Shown here piece by piece: positions 6,632 through 11,890 of a stretch of 11,890 bases of DNA. The stretch is taken from NCBI GenBank assembly GCA_027445725.1, contig DAIAVG010000025.1, positions 1-11,890 of the forward strand. Direction: 5' to 3'. A program made the translations under genes and the position numbers. Numbering within the stretch: position 1 is the stretch's first letter; each line of letters begins with the position of its first letter. Under the pieces are notes generated by a model. The model was given only the letters and a program-made list of their open reading frames with translations. It was not told the origin of the DNA and did not search any database. This stretch comes from Acidithiobacillus sp. Lineage in GTDB: Bacteria; Pseudomonadota; Gammaproteobacteria; Acidithiobacillales; Acidithiobacillaceae.

Positions 6632-6650
6632 GCCGAAAGTTTGCCGAAAA
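6617..6650. repeat. Three GCCGAAA heptamers at 11-bp spacing
   Basis: GCCGAAA begins at 6621, 6632 and 6643, an exact 11-bp period. The outer copies extend to a 12-bp identical repeat (GTTTGCCGAAAA at 6617-6628 and 6639-6650). The array spans the integrase stop codon and lies about 50 nt from the 3' end of tRNA-Pro. Position and phasing resemble arm-type integrase or excisionase binding sites, but this is inference. Confidence 0.7.
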
Positions 6651-6700
6651 GATTTTTCTATGACGGCATTAGCACAACAACACTTTGTTTTACATGAAAA

Positions 6701-6779
<79 letters not shown>

Positions 6780-6816
6780 CGAGAATCCGTAATGTACTGC
6801 CAAAACGCCGCCCAGG

Positions 6817-7269
6817 TCAATGCCTGTGACCGCATAAATCCAATAATGCCAACAACTCCCGGCGCAAGTATTGCCAGCGTTTGCGGCCCTCGATAACACC
6901 GACAGAGAGATCCGCCATCTCCAGATTCAGTTGCCCACGATTTTCTTCCTGGGGCTCGCTGCGGGGGGCACGCATCAGTTCTTGCAACCGTTCACGCGCG
7001 CCGTGGATAGTATAGCCTTCACCGTACAGCAGGGCGCGAATCTGTCTCGCCAACAGCAGATCACGGCGCTGATAATAACGCCGATTACCTTTTCTTTTCA
7101 GTGGACTAAGCGGTGGAAACTCCTGCTCCCAGTAGCGCAGCACATGCGCCTTCACCCCGCAGAGCAGTGCCGCCTCGCTAATGGAGAAATACCGCTTTTC
7201 TGGTATCTCCGGGAGTGGCGCGAGGTCTTTGCCCGCCTTTCCCTTAGCCGTTGTCTGGTTCGCTACCAT
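6817..7269 (-). CDS. MerR-family transcriptional regulator
   Basis: This 150-residue protein has an N-terminal MerR-type winged helix-turn-helix: [25 protein letters not shown] (about residues 27-51), then the wing segment [21 protein letters not shown] (57-77) and [12 protein letters not shown]. The C-terminal part is charged and lacks conserved metal-binding cysteines, so the effector is unknown. A MerR-like gene directly after ihfA is a common arrangement in gammaproteobacteria. ATG 7269 overlaps the ihfA end by 26 nt. The ribosome site there is weak, so expression probably depends on translational coupling. Confidence 0.9.
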   Translation of the reverse strand: MVANQTTAKGKAGKDLAPLPEIPEKRYFSISEAALLCGVKAHVLRYWEQEFPPLSPLKRKGNRRYYQRRDLLLARQIRALLYGEGYTIHGARERLQELMRAPRSEPQEENRGQLNLEMADLSVGVIEGRKRWQYLRRELLALLDLCGHRH

Positions 7270-7543
7270 TCACGTAGGCTTTGAGCTTTTGGCTCGGATG
7301 GAAAGTCACCACGCGCCGCGCCGTAATGGTAATCTCCACACCTGTCTTCGGGTTGCGCCCGGGACGTGGATTTTTGTCGCGCAACGTGAAGTTACCAAAG
7401 CCCGAGAGCTTCACCTCTTCGCCCTGCGCCAGATTTTCACGAATGCCATCAAAAAGAGCCTCGACAATGCCTTTGGCTTCCCGCTTATTAAGACCCATAG
7501 TCTCGAACAGCATATCCACGATTTCTGCTTTGGTAACCGCCAT
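7244..7543 (-). CDS. ihfA: Integration host factor subunit alpha
   Basis: IHF is an alpha/beta heterodimer that bends DNA sharply and serves recombination, replication and promoter architecture. The 99-residue product equals the usual length and has the HU/IHF fold: [30 protein letters not shown] and the DNA-embracing arm [16 protein letters not shown], with the intercalating proline at P65. ATG 7543 is supported by GGGAGA six nt upstream and by conservation of the first residues; the upstream in-frame extension lies inside pheT. It follows pheT by 10 nt, the standard proteobacterial order. Confidence 0.97.
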   Translation of the reverse strand: MAVTKAEIVDMLFETMGLNKREAKGIVEALFDGIRENLAQGEEVKLSGFGNFTLRDKNPRPGRNPKTGVEITITARRVVTFHPSQKLKAYVNGSEPDNG

Positions 7544-7553
7544 ATTATTCTCC

Positions 7554-9953
7554 CTATGCCCTGAGTTCGATGGAACCGAGTCGCCGCACGGCAACCAGCA
7601 ACCGGTCCATTTCTGCTTGTACGTCTGTCTCGGTCAGCGTCCGCTCAGCATCCTGCAAGAGCAGCGCAAAAGCCAGACTGTACGTTCCCGCTGTCAGAGA
7701 AGGTCCCTGATAGCGATCAAAAATCGTGATCTGCTGCACAATACCCGATGCTGCTAGCCGCATGGCGTTCAGCACCGTCCCTGCCAGAATGTCCTGCGGG
7801 ATGACTAAAGCCATATCCCGCCGCAACGCCGGAAATGGCGACAAGGACGTGAACCTGGAGACATTCGTCAGGTTACTCAACCATTCCATATCCAAATAGA
7901 AGAAAAATGGCGATTTGTCCAGGTCATACTCCGCGGCCAGCGTCGGATGTAACGCACCCAACATGCCCACCCGCTGATCTTCCACACAAATTTCTGCGGC
8001 CTGCCCCGGATGTAAAGCCGGGTGATCGCCCAGCGGTCGGAAAGTAAACTCCGTATCCGGCCAAAACGCGAGCAAAGCACTCACGTCACCTTTCAGGTCG
8101 TAGAAATCGGCCGCACGCTGCGGCTGCGCCCAACTTTCCCGATCCGCTGTCCCGACAATACACCCGCCCAGGACAAGGCGTTGCCCATCGGCAGAAAACA
8201 CCCGTCCCAGTTCAAAAATCCGTACCCGATCCTGCTGCCGCTTCATGTTGAACTGAAGCGCCTGCATCAAACCCGGCCAGAGACTGGCGCGCATGACGGC
8301 CAAATCCGCGGACAAGGGGTTGAGCAGAGCGGGGGCGTCGGCACCTGGGGTGAACAAATCTTGCGCCTGACGAGAGACAAAACTATAGGTGATCACCTCA
8401 TGATAATCACGTGCCTGCAAAACACCACGCAAAGCGGCTGGCTGCGGCGCCCGCGCCATGGGCACGGGTTGCAATGTGCCCTCCGGACGATGAGCGGGCA
8501 ATCGCTCATAGCCGTATATTCGGCCCACTTCCTCAATCAGGTCTGCCTCAATGTGCAGATCAAAGCGGTGACTCGGAGAAAGCGCCTGCCAGCCATCGTG
8601 GGTCCTGTTGACACGCAGTCCCAGACGGGTGAGGGCTGCCTCGACCACAGCATCTTCGTAATCCATGCCCAGGATGCGTGCCAATCGGGCACGACGCAAG
8701 AGGATCGGCACATGCTCCGGTAATTGTCCCAGCACGGTGCAGGATCGTTCTGTCCGCAAATGTACCGTGCCTAGCGTCGCGAGACACTGCAGCGTGCTGC
8801 TGGCCACTACCGGCCCCAAGGCGAAATCCACGCCGCGTTCGAAGCGCATGGCAGCATCCGTCTGCAAGCCCAAGCGGCGTGCACGCCCCTGGATAGCCTT
8901 AGGCTGGAAGAAAGCAGACTCCAGGACAATACAACGCGTCCGTGCCGATACCGCGGTACGCCGCCCGCCGATAATACCTGCGAGAGCCACCGGACCGGCG
9001 CTGTCGGCAATCACCAGCATATCGGACTCCAGCGGCAGATCCCGGCCATCCAGGGCATCGAGAATCTCCCCGGCCTGCGCCCAACGCACATTGAGTTCGC
9101 CTTGTAAGGTATCGGCGTCAAACGCATGCAGAGGCTGCCCCGTTTCGAGCATTTGCAGATTCAGCAAATCCACTACCGGGTGGATACAACGCTGCCCCGC
9201 ACGGCGCAGACGCTCACGTAAATGGTCCGGCAACCGTTCCGGAACACCCTCTATCCACAGGGCAGTATAGGAAGGACAGGCGTTTTGCGCATCTGCGGCA
9301 ATGTGCGGAGCGAAGCCTCCATTACCAGGGGCCGCGTTGTCCGGACGCACGATCGTCCATGCCGGCGTCGGGCCATCATTCACAGGGCGGGACACAACCT
9401 CTGCGCCGAGGGCGAACAAATCTCTGGCCACCCCGGTTACGGACAATGCGTCGCCGCGATTCGGGGTAATCCCCAGGGTCAGTATCTGGTCATCCAGACC
9501 GAGGTAGCACCGCAGATCGGCTCCGAGCGGCGCATCCGCATCCAGAATCAGCAAGCCGCTGCTGCCGTCATCGAGCCCCAGTTCCGCGGCTGCACAAAGC
9601 ATTCCCTCGGAAGAAATGCCACGCAGCGCAGAGATAGCAATAGAACGCCCATCGGGCAACAGCGCGCCGGGTAGAGCCAGAGGCACCCGCTGACCTACAG
9701 CCAGGTTATCCGCCCCGCAAACGACAGTGCGTAGCTGCCCGTCGCCCGCATCCACCTGCGCCACCCGCAGTTTATCGGCTTCCGGATGGGGTGCAATGGA
9801 CTGAACGGCAGCAACGACCACTCCGTGGAAAAGCGGTGCGGCGTCCTCAACGGCCTCCACCTCAATACCACCCATGGTCAGACGTCGGGCAATTTCCTCC
9901 GTATCCCAGGGGGTGTCTAATAATTCACGAAGCCATTGTATACTGACGCGCAT
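7554..9953 (-). CDS. pheT: Phenylalanyl-tRNA synthetase beta subunit
   Basis: PheT pairs with PheS in an alpha2-beta2 enzyme that charges tRNA-Phe. The 799-residue product has normal length and order: N-terminal [12 protein letters not shown], an EMAP-like tRNA-binding OB fold (about 40-150), the B3/4 editing domain, B5, a catalytic-like domain (FELGRVF) and a C-terminal ferredoxin-fold anticodon-binding domain ([16 protein letters not shown] to the end). ATG 9953 has GAGGG upstream and begins 9 nt after the pheS stop, so the two are co-translated. Confidence 0.98.
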   Translation of the reverse strand: MRVSIQWLRELLDTPWDTEEIARRLTMGGIEVEAVEDAAPLFHGVVVAAVQSIAPHPEADKLRVAQVDAGDGQLRTVVCGADNLAVGQRVPLALPGALLPDGRSIAISALRGISSEGMLCAAAELGLDDGSSGLLILDADAPLGADLRCYLGLDDQILTLGITPNRGDALSVTGVARDLFALGAEVVSRPVNDGPTPAWTIVRPDNAAPGNGGFAPHIAADAQNACPSYTALWIEGVPERLPDHLRERLRRAGQRCIHPVVDLLNLQMLETGQPLHAFDADTLQGELNVRWAQAGEILDALDGRDLPLESDMLVIADSAGPVALAGIIGGRRTAVSARTRCIVLESAFFQPKAIQGRARRLGLQTDAAMRFERGVDFALGPVVASSTLQCLATLGTVHLRTERSCTVLGQLPEHVPILLRRARLARILGMDYEDAVVEAALTRLGLRVNRTHDGWQALSPSHRFDLHIEADLIEEVGRIYGYERLPAHRPEGTLQPVPMARAPQPAALRGVLQARDYHEVITYSFVSRQAQDLFTPGADAPALLNPLSADLAVMRASLWPGLMQALQFNMKRQQDRVRIFELGRVFSADGQRLVLGGCIVGTADRESWAQPQRAADFYDLKGDVSALLAFWPDTEFTFRPLGDHPALHPGQAAEICVEDQRVGMLGALHPTLAAEYDLDKSPFFFYLDMEWLSNLTNVSRFTSLSPFPALRRDMALVIPQDILAGTVLNAMRLAASGIVQQITIFDRYQGPSLTAGTYSLAFALLLQDAERTLTETDVQAEMDRLLVAVRRLGSIELRA

Positions 9954-9962
9954 GGTAAGCCC

Positions 9963-11365
<1,403 letters not shown>

Positions 11366-11383
11366 GGTACTGTTCCTCTATCA

Positions 11384-11581
11384 TCAACCGTAGGGAAGCA
11401 TGCGCCGCAATGCGGCCTGATCGCTACCCGAAGTAACCAAGGTATGGCGCAGGTGGCGCTTCCGCTTGGTCGTCTTACTCGTCAGAATGTGGTTCAAAAA
11501 AGCCTGACGATGCTTAAATTTACCGGAGCCGGTACGCTTAAAGCGCTTGGCCGCCCCACGATTGGTTTTCATTTTTGGCAC
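11384..11581 (-). CDS. rpmI: 50S ribosomal protein L35
   Basis: The very basic 65-residue product matches L35 ([40 protein letters not shown]). It starts at GTG 11581, read as Met, with GGAG overlapping the infC stop codon six nt upstream. It sits between infC and rplT as in most bacteria. Confidence 0.98.
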   Translation of the reverse strand: MPKMKTNRGAAKRFKRTGSGKFKHRQAFLNHILTSKTTKRKRHLRHTLVTSGSDQAALRRMLPYG

Positions 11582-11590
11582 GATGGTCTC

Positions 11591-11890
11591 CTATTTTTTC
11601 CGCGGCGCGACAATCATCACCATTTGTCGCCCTTCCATGCGTGGCCGTTGTTCAACCACACCCACTTCTGTTAAATCTTTTTCAACCCGGTTAAGCACTT
11701 CCATGCCCAATTCGGGATGCGACATTTCACGACCGCGAAAGCGCAACGTAATTTTTGCACGATCTCCATCTTCAATAAAACGCAAAATATTGCGCAACTT
11801 GATCTGGTAGTCGGCATCATCCGTACGGGGGCGAAATTTAATTTCCTTCACCTGTGTCTGTTTCTGCCGACGTTTTGCGTCATGCTGGCG
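11591..11890 (-). CDS. infC: Translation initiation factor IF-3 (C-terminal part, runs off window)
   Basis: The open frame continues from the right edge to TAG at 11591 and gives the last 99 residues, covering the IF3 C-terminal domain: [38 protein letters not shown] and [19 protein letters not shown]. This domain binds the 30S platform and blocks subunit joining and wrong start selection. The N-terminal domain, the start codon (often AUU) and the operon promoter lie outside the window. Confidence 0.97.
   Translation of the reverse strand, partial: RQHDAKRRQKQTQVKEIKFRPRTDDADYQIKLRNILRFIEDGDRAKITLRFRGREMSHPELGMEVLNRVEKDLTEVGVVEQRPRMEGRQMVMIVAPRKK

Noticed and set aside
8022..8723. A 233-codon plus-strand frame inside pheT
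   Set aside because: Shadow of the conserved pheT gene; no start site signals and no family features.

Overview
The window looks like a chromosomal segment of a moderately GC-rich proteobacterium. The block infC-rpmI-rplT-pheS-pheT-ihfA-merR-tRNA-Pro is the classic gammaproteobacterial arrangement. Together with a QueH-type queuosine gene, a full-length LeuA and several conserved hypothetical proteins, it suggests Acidithiobacillus or a close relative. That taxon is inferred from gene order and protein character, not demonstrated.

Right half (6703-11890, all on the minus strand): a translation operon of infC (5' part outside the window), rpmI, rplT, pheS, pheT, ihfA and a MerR-family regulator, followed by tRNA-Pro(GGG). 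Gaps are 0-20 nt or genes overlap, so co-transcription is likely. There is no room for a pheM-type attenuator between rplT and pheS. Middle (3392-6194, minus strand): leuA, a beta-class glutathione S-transferase and a conserved protein of unknown function. Left-middle (about 1640-3060, minus strand): a tightly overlapping set of a thioredoxin-fold protein, ampD, and a membrane-anchored GyrI-like protein broken by two single-base shifts. Left end (plus strand): the tail of an unidentified gene with a strong terminator, a 100-residue unknown protein, and queH with its own promoter.

I found no intact novel multi-gene system. The unusual feature is gene debris at nearly every boundary between the intact blocks: (1) a fusion scar joining the first codons of a pterin-4a-carbinolamine dehydratase gene to the tail of a TlpA/thioredoxin-like gene; (2) the frameshifted GyrI-like gene; (3) a 50-residue scrap of a Prx6-type peroxiredoxin, itself frameshifted; (4) the catalytic C-terminal third of a tyrosine integrase wedged between leuA and tRNA-Pro. 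Item 4 ends in three GCCGAAA heptamers spaced exactly 11 bp apart. The conserved operons appear to be islands separated by eroded or deleted accessory DNA.
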